Part shown: positions 33,256 through 44,580 of the stretch, in pieces
How positions within the stretch are numbered: position 1 is the first letter of the stretch
Layout: each line of letters opens with the position of its first letter
Source: Aquatica leii
Lineage: Eukaryota > Arthropoda > Insecta > Coleoptera > Lampyridae
Reading direction: 5' to 3'
Length of the DNA stretch: 64,000 nt
Assembly (NCBI GenBank): GCA_035610365.1
Contig: CM069432.1
Coordinates: forward strand, 231,158,532 to 231,222,531
Translations under genes and position numbers: made by a program
The notes under the pieces: generated by a model
Databases searched by the model: none
The model's input: only the letters and a program-made list of their open reading frames with translations
What the model was told of the DNA's origin: nothing

Positions 33256-36039
33256 GGAATCTCAAAAGTAGATGAATGCCACGTGACATATGACGTCAAA
33301 ATCATACCACACTAAACAGTTTAAGATTGTGTTTATTTTCGCATGAATTTTAAGAAAGAGGTTGGTATTACAACACGGTGTTGTCACTTTTTCGCGTACT
33401 TATTATTGTCAAGTTAGGTTAAATTTGTTTTGGTTTCTTATTTATATTAAAACTGTTCTTTTCAGAACAATTCTCTTGATTACTTATTTTGCGAGTTTAG
33501 TTTATTAATATGCCTGGTACGGAATTAGGAAAACGTAGTTATGAGTTGGTAGTTTCGTTAATTGAATTTTTCGAGCAAGAACGTGATGCAGGTGGACCGT
33601 TTTCATCTTTGAATAATGTTCGAGAGGTATGTTTAACTAATTACAATTAAGAACAAAATTACTTTTTAAGTTTTATTACAGCATGTAGCAGTTGCCTTAA
33701 AGATAAGTATTTCCACCGTAAACCGAGCATCCCAGAAAGTTAACGATGAAAGTATCCCGAGTACTTCTCAATTGAAACGAAAACTTCCAAGGCCAGTAAC
33801 AAACATTGATAATTTTGCTAAGGTTGCTATTCGAAACACAATTTATAGAATGTATGAAAATAGTAAGTTGTAAAATTAGTAAAAATTCAATCTAACAATT
33901 TTAATTAACTTAGATGAACCTGTAACAGTTCAATTATTGAGACAGAAACTTGTTGCTGACGAACTTTTTAAAGGATGTGAAACATCATTAAATACTGTTC
34001 TCAAAAACATAGGATTTAAGTACCAAAAAGATAATCCTAGACGAGGTTTAATGAAATTACCAAACATTGTAATCAAACGGATTCGATTTTTAAAAGAGTA
34101 TTTAAGAATTCAAAAAGCAAAAACTTACGAATTTGTTTACTTGAATGAAACCTGGAATTTTCAGAATGGTACAGTGGGTCGTTCTTGGCAGGATGACGAT
34201 TTAAAAACTGTAAAAACTACCAAAGTCGATGGTAAAAGGTAACTTAGATAAAACTTTTATTATGCTTATTATTAAAATTTGTTAAAAACAGGTATATTGT
34301 ACTTCATGCCGGTAATAAGAATGGATTTATTCCTGGTGCAGACTTGGTGTTTAGTTCCTCGACCAAAAACTCAGATTACCACGGGGAAATGAATCAAACA
34401 AATTTTTTGAATTGGTTTGAGAATAAATTACTGAAAAATTTAACTAAACCTTCTGCAATTATAATGGACAATGCTCCATACCACAGTACTTTGGTAACGA
34501 AGACTCCAAATAGTGGATGGAAAAAAGAAGATATCCATAAATGGTTAAAAGAACAACATGTTTCATTTGAAATCAATTACTTAAAGAAAGAGTTACTACA
34601 CATTGTTGCAAGGTAAATTAATATTTTTCTGTTAATGAATAAACTAAAATTTCGATTTATAGGAATAAACCTGAAAAAATGTATGCAGCCGATCAATTGG
34701 CTGAAAAATATAACCACAAGGTACTTCGTCTCCCTCCCTATCATTGTATATTCAATCCAATTGAACTCATACGGGGAATTACAAAAACTTATTATAATAA
34801 GCATATAGGAAGGGATGGAAAATCAGTTGAAAGCTGCTTAAATATGTGGAAAGAAGCTTTAATGGCGGTGCCAGAAGATGCATGGGCAAATTCTGTTCGA
34901 CATTGCGAACAAATAATAGAAGATTGGTGGAAGAGAGAAGTAGCTTTCGACGACGGGGACGTGGCGCCGCTCATTATTAATTTAAATGATGATAGTGACT
35001 GACTGATTAAAAAATTATATAAATTAATGATGCCCTATTTAAAATGCAAATTGTCTACCATTCAAATTTTTTGTTAAAAAAATATGCACATTTGTTTTTC
35101 AATGTAGCATGTAAAATAATTGTTAATGTTAGTTTCCTGTTTTTATTATTTTCGTTATAAATAAATTGGCATTAACAATGTTCTCTGTGTCTTGTTCTCT
35201 TTTTCATCTAGTATTTTTAAAAAAAAAAGGTTAATAAGTTTATACGAGGATGTCTGGGTCAAAGTTATTGCAGGAGAACCTGGTGACTTGAGAGTAAGAA
35301 ACAGAACCAAGGTGCAAACATTGTTCGTTAATTTAATAAATAGTCGCTGCTAGAAGACATAACTATTATATTAAACTGTTTTGTTTTTTAGTTCCAAGAA
35401 TTATACTCCATACCTATGTAGTAATGTAACAAAAAAAAAAGATTATATATAAAACATCGAAGTGTTGGAATAATTCAAATAAATGCAATTTATTTGTCAG
35501 ACGACTTATTCATTCAAACAATTTATTGAATTCGTGTTCCAAAACGGCTAGTAGTTAGTACTGATTGTTCATATTATTCACAAAATATATGTAGCTTCTG
35601 CTATTGTTGGTTGTTCCATGATAAATATTATTTTACAACGATGAAATAACTGCTGTCGGGATAATTCAGATAAAAAACATTCTACAATCAACTTGAATAA
35701 TTGTAATATCAACCAAATTGATATTTGATATTGATTTAATTAAAAGTAAAAACAATTTCACCCTTAATGCAAAGTCGAAAGCCACTCAGTTAATTAAACA
35801 AATCAAGTATCAAATCGGATGATTGAAATATTAATTCTGCCAATCTTACAAATATAAATTTGTGTATAACTAGAGATTTATTAATAGAACAAACCGCTTA
35901 TAAAATTATTTAAAAGAATGTAAAACATAACCAATTTTAAATTAACCTCAATAAAATGTCAACATAAGAACTGGCAACATTACTTATTCTGACGTCATAA
36001 ATTTGAAGTCACGTGGCATTCATCTACTTTTGAGATTAC
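33256..36039 (+). mobile_element. Sailor-like (DD81/82E-type) Tc1/mariner-superfamily transposon, 2,784 bp
   Basis: The ends are 32-bp terminal inverted repeats with one mismatch: GGAATCTCAAAAGTAGATGA then ATGCCACGTGAC at 33,256-33,287, and its complement at 36,008-36,039 (second base differs). Just inside both ends lies ATGACGTCA. The flanks are TA (33,254-33,255 and 36,040-36,041) within TATATA on both sides, as expected for TA-target insertion. Inside is one five-exon transposase gene on the plus strand; about 1 kb of 3' non-coding DNA follows it. The truncated relic at 32,069-32,483 shares the 3' end. Confidence 0.93.
33510..35002 (+). CDS. Five-exon DDE transposase, first catalytic Asp replaced by Asn
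   Basis: Exons as I read them: 33,510-33,626, 33,682-33,862, 33,914-34,238, 34,292-34,612, 34,663-35,002, all with GT..AG introns of 50-55 bases. The joined frame is 427 codons with no stop. Exons 1-2 hold an HTH-like region (VAVALKISISTVNRASQKV). Exon 3 has FVYLNETWNFQNG, where the family has a catalytic Asp (compare YTDESYIH at 3.4 kb); the codon AAT at 34,144 encodes Asn. Exon 4 has IIMDNAPYH (second Asp, codon at 34,467). Exon 5 has LPPYHCIFNPIELI with the Glu at 34,763. Exactly 81 residues separate second Asp and Glu, far more than the 34-37 of classical Tc1/mariner. It ends in an acidic tail, as does the relic at 2.6 kb. Because the first Asp is lost, catalysis is doubtful despite the clean frame. 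Splicing is predicted, not shown. Confidence 0.85.
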
Positions 36040-36947
36040 TATATAATAACATAAGGATTAAGCATTTAAAGTTTTTGATGGAGTGTAGCCCAAGAAGTGC
36101 TCATAAAAAGTCACAAGTACCCAAAAGAAGTTTCTAAGAAAAATTATGTTAATGTTAGAGCAAAAATTTAAAAAAAAATTATAAACATATATTAGTTTTC
36201 ACTGTATGTATTTTAGCAATTTATAATTACATGATTCTAACTAAACCAATTATAACTGCTACATACGATCTCACAATTGTTTTAAATTTAGTTGGGTTTC
36301 TAAACAAAGCATTATTCAATGCAATTGTTATGTTTTGAGTATTATTATATATGTACAGGAAACATCTGCCAAGTTTCATATGAAATAGTATATTACAGGA
36401 CTAGTTTCATAAGGTACAATATATCCAAAAATAAACATTTGAATATTTCAAATAGACATATTTTTAGTTTTGTGATAAACACACTTTTAAGTTGTGAATT
36501 AAGTTTTTTATTATTTGCTTATATCTAAATTATGGAAAAAAAGAGTATTTCCTCCACCCCACCTGAAATAAGAAATGTTACAGAAAATGTAGTAAATAAT
36601 CTTCTCCCTACAAAGTCTAAAAAAGTTTTCAAAACAAAAAACGAATTTTTTTAAACTTGGTGTACAAAAATGAAAGTAACTGGGATCTCTAAAAATGTTT
36701 TAATTGCCTATTTTGACTAAGATGCGATTAAAAATATTTAAAACTATAGATATATCAAAATGTTTTAAATTGGTAGCAATCTTGAAGAAATTGTCGACAA
36801 GAGATGAAGCTAAGAAATCAAAAACTTTAAAACTAGACTATATTAGTCGTATAAAGTCTTAAGCTTTCGCGGTTATCTTGTTTATGATTATAAGCGAATT
36901 TCGGCCTACACCGTATCGTAATTAAACGCCCAGACCTTTTAGACTTG
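36040..36947. other. No recognised feature
   Basis: AT-rich DNA; short open frames (36,319-36,528) lack motifs. Confidence 0.4.
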
Positions 36948-37127
36948 GTCCTAGTCTCTCCTTGAGAGCCAAAACAAGTAGTACAACTTGGCCTTTGCCG
37001 TATTGTCGTTCGTGAACCCAAACAAAGTGACGTTTCGCAAGACATTGCAGCTTGCATCTTCAGAGTGGTAAATGTCACTAGTAACTAGTTCTACTTCTTG
37101 TTTTGGCTCTCAAGGAGAGATTACGAC
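36948..37127. repeat. Inverted repeat enclosing a hammerhead-like core
   Basis: Arms 36,948-36,988 and 37,086-37,127: CTCTCCTTGAGAGCCAAAAC on the left against GTTTTGGCTCTCAAGGAGAG on the right, with near-perfect pairing over about 30 bp. The core at 37,026-37,079 lies between the arms. Same plan as the palindrome at 25.2 kb, but a different sequence. Confidence 0.85.
37026..37079 (-). ncRNA. Candidate hammerhead ribozyme (Penelope type)
   Basis: On the minus strand: AGTGAC (37,079-37,074 region), CTGAAGA (37,063-37,057), T, stem II GCAAG/CTTGC (37,055-37,051 with 37,041-37,037; 9-nt loop), GAAAC (37,036-37,032), then GTCACT (to 37,026). Stem II is a perfect 5-bp helix and both conserved core boxes match. 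The outer AGTGAC/GTCACT are complementary as well, which could form the third helix. Penelope-like elements are known to carry hammerheads beginning CTGAAGA in their pLTRs. No RT or GIY-YIG coding sequence was seen nearby, so this may be a solo pLTR. The minus-strand open frame 36,833-37,078 across it is probably meaningless. Confidence 0.6.
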
Positions 37128-37399
37128 TAAGCCAGCTTCACCGGCACATGTTTTCCTAGACCCGTCTCCGGTAAAGCTTCTTCTGAGATCCTCTCACCAT
37201 AATCACTTACATACCTGAAACCCCAGATAACATTGACAACCGCTCGTAACTAGATTATTCTGATTTTTGACGTCTGACCTGCTGCTAGACCGATTTGATT
37301 CAATTTCACCAGCATCCGCTCATCTAAATCATTCATCTGGATTACGTTCGCAATTCAGTAACTTTTTATTGTTTATGCCTGTTTGTGTCTTCGTTTATT

Positions 37400-38121
37400 T
37401 GTTGGCGGGGGCGTAAACCCCTACGTATTGGGCGTGTTCCTCCCGGGAGTACGATACGAAGTTATTCCAGTCCCCTGAGGGTTAACTGAAACCCGTCGGC
37501 AAAGTCCAGATGACTTGGGATAACTCCCTCATTAAAACAATCAATTAACATAAACGAATACGCAACGAGATTTTTGAAGTTTGCTACCGGTACGTGTTCA
37601 AAGTAATTTAGCACTTTTAAAATAATTTGTTTGCTCACGCGCATTCATTTCAGTCATCGCAATTTATTGCATTCAACTTTAATCCAACGGCTTTGAGTAT
37701 TTCATTTAATTGTCCCCATAATTACATTCATTCACCCATTAAATTTCACTCAATTAAAAGTTGCCAAGGAGAGTCCCCCGCATCGATTAAGACCAGTAAA
37801 TCAGGTGCAGCTACCGTATTTTAATTACGCCAGTTACCGATACCGTAATCGCACGAACACGCAAGATCAATGCTCGCCGATTAAAAAGAATGTAACTGCT
37901 ATCCTTACCTGCAATATTCAAAACCCTGTACACTCGTTAAGCACCATTTATTTACAGTGAAACTATCAGAATACACATAGGATAAAACGACATTCGCGAA
38001 GCAGGTATTAGACAAAACGGAGTCCTGCAATGTTATATTTAATTCATTAATTCAGTTTAAATTTAAACACTATATGTATTGAGTTGGCGTGTTAAGGCAG
38101 AAGGAGTAAGGAGTTACTACA
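37400..38121 (+). repeat. Probable Gypsy LTR (722 bp)
   Basis: Begins TGTTGGCGGGGGCGTAAACC and can be ended at ...GGAGTTACTACA (38,121). It is followed two bases later by TGGCGCTTAAGCAGGGAC, a primer-binding-site-like sequence beginning TGGCGC. A gag start follows at 38,259, as expected for a 5' LTR. It is clearly less AT-rich than its surroundings. No second LTR copy lies in the window, so boundaries rest on the TG..CA and PBS logic only. The stretch 37,128-37,399 before it shows nothing I recognise. Confidence 0.55.
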
Positions 38122-38258
38122 TTTGGCGCTTAAGCAGGGACTGCTGGAACCCCTGGAACACCCGGAAAGCTGTCAAACACTGCTAGTAAGTAAATAATTA
38201 TTTATTCAATTTTAGACATTTCGGTTGGCGCTTGAGTTACCTGTACCGAAAATCCACA

Positions 38259-38360
38259 ATGTCTAAGCCAGTAACAGTTACCCTGGATACATTCACCGAA
38301 TGGGTTAGTAGGATGCGACCAGAACAGTTGATGTACCAGCTAAAAGCATACAGCTGGTGA
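38259..38360 (+). pseudogene. Gypsy gag start, truncated
   Basis: Open frame of 33 codons beginning MSKPVTVTLDTFTEWVSRMR downstream of the LTR and PBS-like site. It ends at a TGA and homology stops near 38,365, where a second gag fragment in the opposite orientation begins. The leader before it (about 38,190-38,258) is an inverted copy of 38,793-38,865, showing both gag fragments come from related elements. Confidence 0.6.
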
Positions 38361-38374
38361 CGAAACCGAATGGA

Positions 38375-38792
38375 AATCCCGCCTGGTACATACGTGCCCC
38401 CGTAACCAAGCTAGATCGCGTTGATCGTCTACGAACTGTAATTGGAGTTGTCTTAAAAATCTTCGCGCCGGGTCCATTGAAGTTTATTGTTTCTGTACCA
38501 TAGCAACATCTCTTCTTTAAATAATTTTGGAAGGGCCTGGAGTAGGGTTGCGCCTGATATTTTGTAGCACATTTTCAAGTCCTCGACGCGTTCTAAAAAC
38601 GAAATAGGATCGGTCTTGTCGTCGAATTTGATTCCCCATTATCGCACACATTTGCTAACTTCGGCATTTGAACTTTCTGTGGCCGGTGCTGTCGTAGGTC
38701 CTGGTGCAGGCAGTACGCGGTTTGATGATCCAACTAATGGGTGCGTCGGCTTTGCGGGCGTCCTCTGACATGACGTCGGTTGGTTCAGACAT
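38375..38792 (-). pseudogene. Gypsy gag relic, antiparallel to the previous one
   Basis: The minus strand starts with ATG at 38,792 (MSEPTDVMSEDARKADAPIS). After a frameshift it reads WGIKFDDKTDPISFLERVED, LLQALPKLFKEEMLLWYRNN, then decayed fragments to about 38,380. This is the capsid region of Gypsy-type Gag (compare FIERIEELRQARN and GDALLWYR in the Gypsy at 46.6 kb). Its leader pairs with the leader of the plus-strand copy (CATTTCGGTTGGCGCTTGAG against CTCAAGCGCAACCAGAATG), so two 5' ends of one family meet head-on. Confidence 0.75.
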
Positions 38793-38865
38793 TGTGGATT
38801 TTTGGTACAGGCAACTCAAGCGCAACCAGAATGTCTAAAATTGAATGCATAATTATTTATTTACA

Positions 38866-40978
38866 GGTAGGGTGTTGAGTTATTAAATTTTCTCCACTAG
38901 CTACCCGGGACACAAGCAGTAGGGAGTTGTTACAAGTCATTGTCAGTTGATTAAAAATCAAGTGCATCAACTTGCTAACACAATTTGACAACAGCAGATT
39001 TTTTTTCATTATTTAAAATAACATGAGTTAGGTTAGAGTAACTACTTAAAGTCTTTCATTTTTCACTTTGTTATATTTTACTCATTGCAAGTAGCAATAA
39101 ACAGTAGCTCCTGATTGGATAAATTTGAGCTAATGTTGAAGTCTTGGCAGAACTATTGTGCATTAAGCCATCATGAGGCCTATATAAATGTTCTATCTAT
39201 ATCCAAGATTATTCAAACCAATATTGACTCTTTTTTTTATATTCTAATGTACACAATTTTTATTATTCCATGATTTTTTCAACATTATGCAGTTAATATT
39301 GATTCAAATTATTGTTTTAAACATAACGTAAATAAACGTTAAAATATAGAACAAATACTACTATGTCACTATAATACCAACTTGTATGTGAAATTATTCG
39401 CGAGCTAGTATTAATATTAGCAACAGTCATTTCAATTTAAACTGATAGATATAGCATATATTAATGATTTGTTTAAAATTTTATACTATTCTATTTAGCT
39501 CATCAGCAAAATTTATCAAATAAACTAGATTATAATTATTATGTTAACCAATATTGTATTTATATTACTAGATAATGTTGGATCTATAATTACAACTAAT
39601 GTTGGTCAAATTACAATATAAGCACATTATCGCAATATGTTGCATATCCATAATCAGACTAATGTTGAGCAAGGTCTAGCCAAAAATAGCCCAATATTTT
39701 ATTGCTACTTAGGATATACGATACGTAAACATATATGTAACATCGATGCGTTATGAGAAAAGGTTATGGATTCATAACGTCTTCTGTTTAAATATAGATG
39801 GTAACAAATTTTCTATTTATTTTTGTGCATTTTCTTCAACATGTTTGTGCAATTCTTGCACATTAATTGTGACTGTAAAATCAACTTAAAAAATAAATAA
39901 GTAAACTATTTATTGTTCTAAACTAGTAAATGTACTTTTAACAGAAACTAAAGTAATTGTTTATTTTATTTAAAGTAAAAAATAAAATCTTCGCGTTACT
40001 GGATAAAGATTTTGGGCTGCATTACGTTGCTCTCCGAGCGTAATCATCGTAATGACGTTCTTGGCGCATAAATATAAAGTTATTATTATAAATATGATAA
40101 AAACGTAAGTAGGTACATATATAAATAAATATTTTTTGTTCGTAAATTAATTTCTACTTGAACTGTGACGATTTTGGGCTTCAAATTAAAAAACGTGTAT
40201 AAAAAATGTATAAGAATCGCGTAATTCTATAAAATGATGCTGAAAATGTCTACTCTGCTATCTAACATTTTTCTATCAAAATTTTTGATTACACCTTTGT
40301 TAAAATCGTATAACTGTGTTATCTTATAATAAACTCTGAATTCATGATACCATTTAAAAACTGTTATGCATCAAATCAGATGTGATTTAAACATAAACAC
40401 TTCTTTCTTCCAGGAATGCCTAGTTTGTTTTCGTACTGGAATTTGTTTTTTATTTAGCCACATTTTTTTTTCAACTTTCAGGTGCTTCTTTTGCAAAATT
40501 TTTAGCAGGTTATGAGGCAATGGGTTACAGTGTGAAATAAAAAGATATAATTACAAATTGTCAAAAAATGAAAAGGTACTCTTACATTTTTACTGATTAA
40601 TAAAATAAATTGTGTTCAAAAATTATTTCTACAAACGGACATGTGCACAAAGCAGAATGAAAGTTATACGTTTTTTGTCGATTCAAATTGAATATTTATT
40701 TGTTTTTGTCATCTTTAGAATATAATCTGTACATTTCAATTAAAAGTAAATAATGCGATACCGTGGCATATACGTTTATATTTGACTTGGAATGAATTAT
40801 ATATATATATGTGTTTTAATGTAAAACTTATATTATTGGTCTTAATAAATTGCTGCTTAAAAGATAGGTAAACGAAATAAACCTAAACTAAGTTATTTTT
40901 AACAAAACATTTAATCTAGCGAGTTAGCTTGATTACAAAAAAAAACATTAAAACTAAATTTTTCCTAACTCTTACAGG
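38866..40978. other. AT-rich stretch, nothing recognised
   Basis: No coding motif, no clear repeat. The phrase CTAATGTTG recurs at about 39,130, 39,596 and 39,658 without a regular period. Confidence 0.45.
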
Positions 40979-41909
40979 CTTAGTGGTACACGTTTTGTAC
41001 CACCTTTTTTGAACCCAGTAGTGCACGATGGTGCATGCAATTCATATAATATAATTTGTGATTCATATTCGCACGGCTGCTGGTTTGGACATGCTCAAAT
41101 TCAATTAGTTTCAAAAATTATTGACAGTTAGTTGTTTCTGGTGTACCGACTTGTGCGTATAAAGAAAACATTACATAGTTTTATTGTATTTCAATGAAAA
41201 ATAATTGTATTGTGGAAAAATTGACTACAGTCGTTCAACGCTACAGTGATTTTGGTAAGTAATTTATATTATATGTATGTTAAAAATTAAATTTACTTAG
41301 ATGTATTTGAGCATTATTTGGTGGTACATTATAGGTACCAGTGGAAATGTAGCAAGAATATTCTGAAACTTAAATAATTTTATAATTGATTTTAGCTTAC
41401 CGTTCATAAACATGAATCAAAAGAAGTTGGATAAGTTACCCTTTAATTTAGTACATATGACTGTTTACACGATATCGAAAAGAAGCGTTTGATTGAAATA
41501 AAGAAGACTGCAATTTGTTTTTAATAGGTTTAATGACAGAAATTTATAAATGAAATTTACAATACAAAATTAAATAAAATCAGCAGCCGGCGAAATGAGT
41601 GATGGATCTACATATAAAATAATACCAAATAAACTAGTTAATGGCTAATGGAACGAACTAATCTTGCTTATCCAAAATACTTCTCGGGACGTGGTCTTCA
41701 CACATATATAATAATTCTGGGAAATTGGGGGCTTCCACCACAAGCTACCCAAATGCATTGTTTAATTAGCAACGGTGGTATCGGCCAATGTTGAAATAAG
41801 CGACTGATTTACGTCGAGGGTCGACTCGTATATATGAGTTCAAACAACAAAAAAAAGGAAGGCATATTTCTTGTGGGAAGTTTTAAAATTTAAATATAAA
41901 TCCAAAACA
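40979..41909 (+). other. Possible left flank of the third piggyBac
   Basis: GTGGTACACGTTTTGTACCAC at 40,983-41,003 is a near-palindrome. A related word, GTGGTAAACAAGTTGTACCGC, sits at 51,888-51,908 just past the other end of the piggyBac relic. They may be subterminal repeats of that element. No TTAA target duplication could be fixed. The rest of the stretch reads as a non-coding leader. Confidence 0.35.
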
Positions 41910-43030
41910 ATGACAATAGAGGAGTTTTACGCTAAATACCAAACTCTTCCTACTGATTAAGAGTCAGTAATTGATAAATTAGATCTAAATGACAACTAAG
42001 AACTGGAAATTGATGAAGAAACTATTGAAGACGTATCTGATTCGTCAGATCCCGAAACAATATTCCTCTCAGCCAGTTGCATATAAGATATCATATTCAA
42101 GAAGCACAGACAACACTTATTTGAAACACTTATTTCATGGGTCATGGCGATTTTACAGATTTTGCTGGACTAACAGATATGATTAATTAGGTTACCAACC
42201 CTACACCTTATAAAATTTTTAGTATATTGATAACAAATGAAATGATAAAAAATAACGTTTTTTAAATAAACCTTTATACGGCTCAAATGAAACTAAAAAC
42301 CAACAAAAAATACAAGCCATAGGATGTAACTGAAATGAATACCTTTTTGGGAATAAATCTAAATAACAATTTGCTTCAACCTGAAAGAAATTCGCCACAC
42401 TTTGACAAATTATATAAACTGCGACCATTCCTATATGAATTATTAAACATTTTTTTTAAATGTTTAAAACCAGCTCAGTTTTTGGCTATCAATGAATTGA
42501 TAATTAGATTTAAAGGTAGGAGGACTTTGAAGCAACATATGCTAAAAATGCCAAGTAAAAGAAGCTACAAAACTTGGTCTTTGGCAGATAAATCAGGCTA
42601 TCTATATAAATTTGAAATATATACTGGCAAGAAAGGAGAAACTGTAGAAAAAGATTTAAGAGGAAGAGTTGTGAAAATGTTAATTGAAGGTTTAGAAGAA
42701 AGAAAAACATCGTTTATTTCTTGATAATTATTTTGAATGGTACCAACTACTAGTAGAATTGAAAAATAAAGATATTTACGCTTGTGGTACAATAAATCCA
42801 TCAAGAAAAAACATTCCAGAATTGAAAAGTGACAAGTTAATGAAACATGGTGAGATAGATTGAAAAATAAACGATGCGGGAATTTCAATATATAAATGGA
42901 AAGATAAAAGAAGTGTTCATCTATTATCGAATTTTCACGACCCTACAATAATTTCAAATGTGCGTAGAAAACAAAGGAATGGCGAGGCTATAGATGTGGC
43001 TTGCTCTCAAGCCCTAGTTGATTATAATGC
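41910..43030 (+). pseudogene. Third piggyBac-like transposase relic, segment 1
   Basis: Starts at ATG 41,910 (MTIEEFYAKYQTLPTD) followed by an acidic stretch (ELEIDEETIEDVSDSSDPET). After stops, the open frame 42,335-42,724 begins MNTFLGINLNNNL and contains INELIIRFKGRRTLKQHML then KRSYKTWSLADKSGYLYKFE and IYTGK. This is the region of the first catalytic acidic residue in DDE_Tnp_1_7 (usual DE.MI.FKGR; here NELIIRFKGR, so the Asp is Asn). Further on, LDNYFEWYQLLVELK and NIPELKSDKLMKHGE, then SIYKWKDKRSVHLLSNFHD and VDYNA. The last codons are interrupted by the TA-target element at 43,031. Confidence 0.88.
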
Positions 43031-43032
43031 TA

Positions 43033-44320
43033 CCCAGTAAACACAAAATTGATAATGTTTAGTAACAGTTTCAAAACAAAAAAAAATATGATTCACTCTT
43101 GTTTCAAACATAAAAGAAAGCTAACTGCAATAAAATAGCTATAAGTCCATCGCTGTTTCACTTATTTGAATCAGTATAGTTTCGGTATTTTAAATTCAAA
43201 TCTGTTGCGAACTAAATGTTGCATTCGGTTTACGTTTTAAAAGCTTCGTTCTTGAACTGATACTAAATGATCGATACATGTATGATTTTTTTGTTTCAAT
43301 AATCAACTAAAACAATTCTTTCAATAATATAATAATACATTTTCGAATGCACGTTTCAAATTTTATTGCACAATAAATATTTTTAAATACAATATCACAT
43401 TGAGTTTTTTACATATTGCAACTTTCCTAGATGTGGTCTTTTCACGGAAGCCTCGAAAACTGCATCAGTTACTGTTGGGTAGCAACTTTTAACTGCATCT
43501 GTAACATAGAAATAAATATTTCATTTATATACATACATAATCATAGAGTTACACAAAGTTAATTACATTTTTTTAATCAAAAACAACACAAACTTAATAT
43601 AAATATCACTTTAACAATCATTAGAAAGTTATAAAAACACTGTGAATACCTTAAGCTGTACATAATCGTATAGAAAACTTGAAGAATTGAACTGTAATTA
43701 TAAATCCTAAAGTATCATCAGATTTACGCAATAATCTACCTTAACGCAACCATGTGTGTTAATTTACATTTTTTTAATACAAATTAAAACATTATACATA
43801 AAGAACAGAAATGATGATAATATCGATTACATTTATGGATTATAGTAAAATGTTTCGACTTACCGTTTATTGTTCCATTTCGTAATTGTACACACAGCAT
43901 CACTTATCAAACTGCAACCGAACAAGTGAAAAGATATCAATTTGCAGCGCAAGCGTTGACGACAGTAATCAAAAGTATAGCAAAGACTAATGCTGACTAA
44001 TCACAAAGTATTCGTTTTTCCTAGAACGATTCCACTATTTTGAAAATAATTCAATCTTATTTAATCGATCTTTAAACAATTCTAGTTATTCAAAAAATAT
44101 TCGGTTTTAATAAATCAGTTTTTAGACGGTTGCTGATTATGGGCTAAAAATTGCAAGTACTGAAACGGTTTAAAACTGATTGTGAAAAATCGGAACTCTT
44201 TCAATTTATTCACTGTCAGTTACGTGTAAATGATATAAAAATGAAACTAACACGAAACAACGTAATGAAACAACTGTTTTAATTTTGTGACTGTAACAGT
44301 TTCAATCCGTGTTTACTGGG
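43033..44320. mobile_element. Non-autonomous TA-target DNA element, copy 2 (1,288 bp)
   Basis: Near-identical to 16,413-17,665, same orientation, same CCCAGTAAACAC / GTGTTTACTGGG ends, flanked by TA at 43,031-43,032 and 44,321-44,322. It is 35 bp longer than copy 1, mainly through three small segments (CGGTATT, CTAAAGTATC and GCAGCGCAAGCGTTGACG regions). The interrupted piggyBac frame reads VDYNA before and SMLYVDKLKRY after it, which fixes the single-TA target. No coding capacity seen. Confidence 0.93.
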
Positions 44321-44580
44321 TAGTATGTTATATGTCGATAAATTAAAAAGATATATAAAAAGATAGATAAAAAGCCACAAATGGTGCCATCGTTTTTCAT
44401 TTTTTTGATGTTGCCATTGTAAATGCTTACATCCTTTTTAAACTTCAAGGAAATACCATAACTCATAAAAATTTCCGAAGACAAGTGATTGACGGTTTAG
44501 TGGCAACAAAATTGGTGTTACTAAAGCGCCCCGCTATAAATACAAATCCAGTTGAAATAAAAAAACACAAATCTACAGTA
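44321..44580 (+). pseudogene. Third piggyBac-like transposase relic, segment 2
   Basis: Resumes with MLYVDKLKRYI, then, in a shifted frame, FFDVAIVNAYILFKLQGNTI (the third catalytic region, with the conserved Asp and NAYIL) and HKNFRRQVIDGLVATKL. The Gypsy element is inserted immediately after AGTA at 44,577-44,580. Confidence 0.85.
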
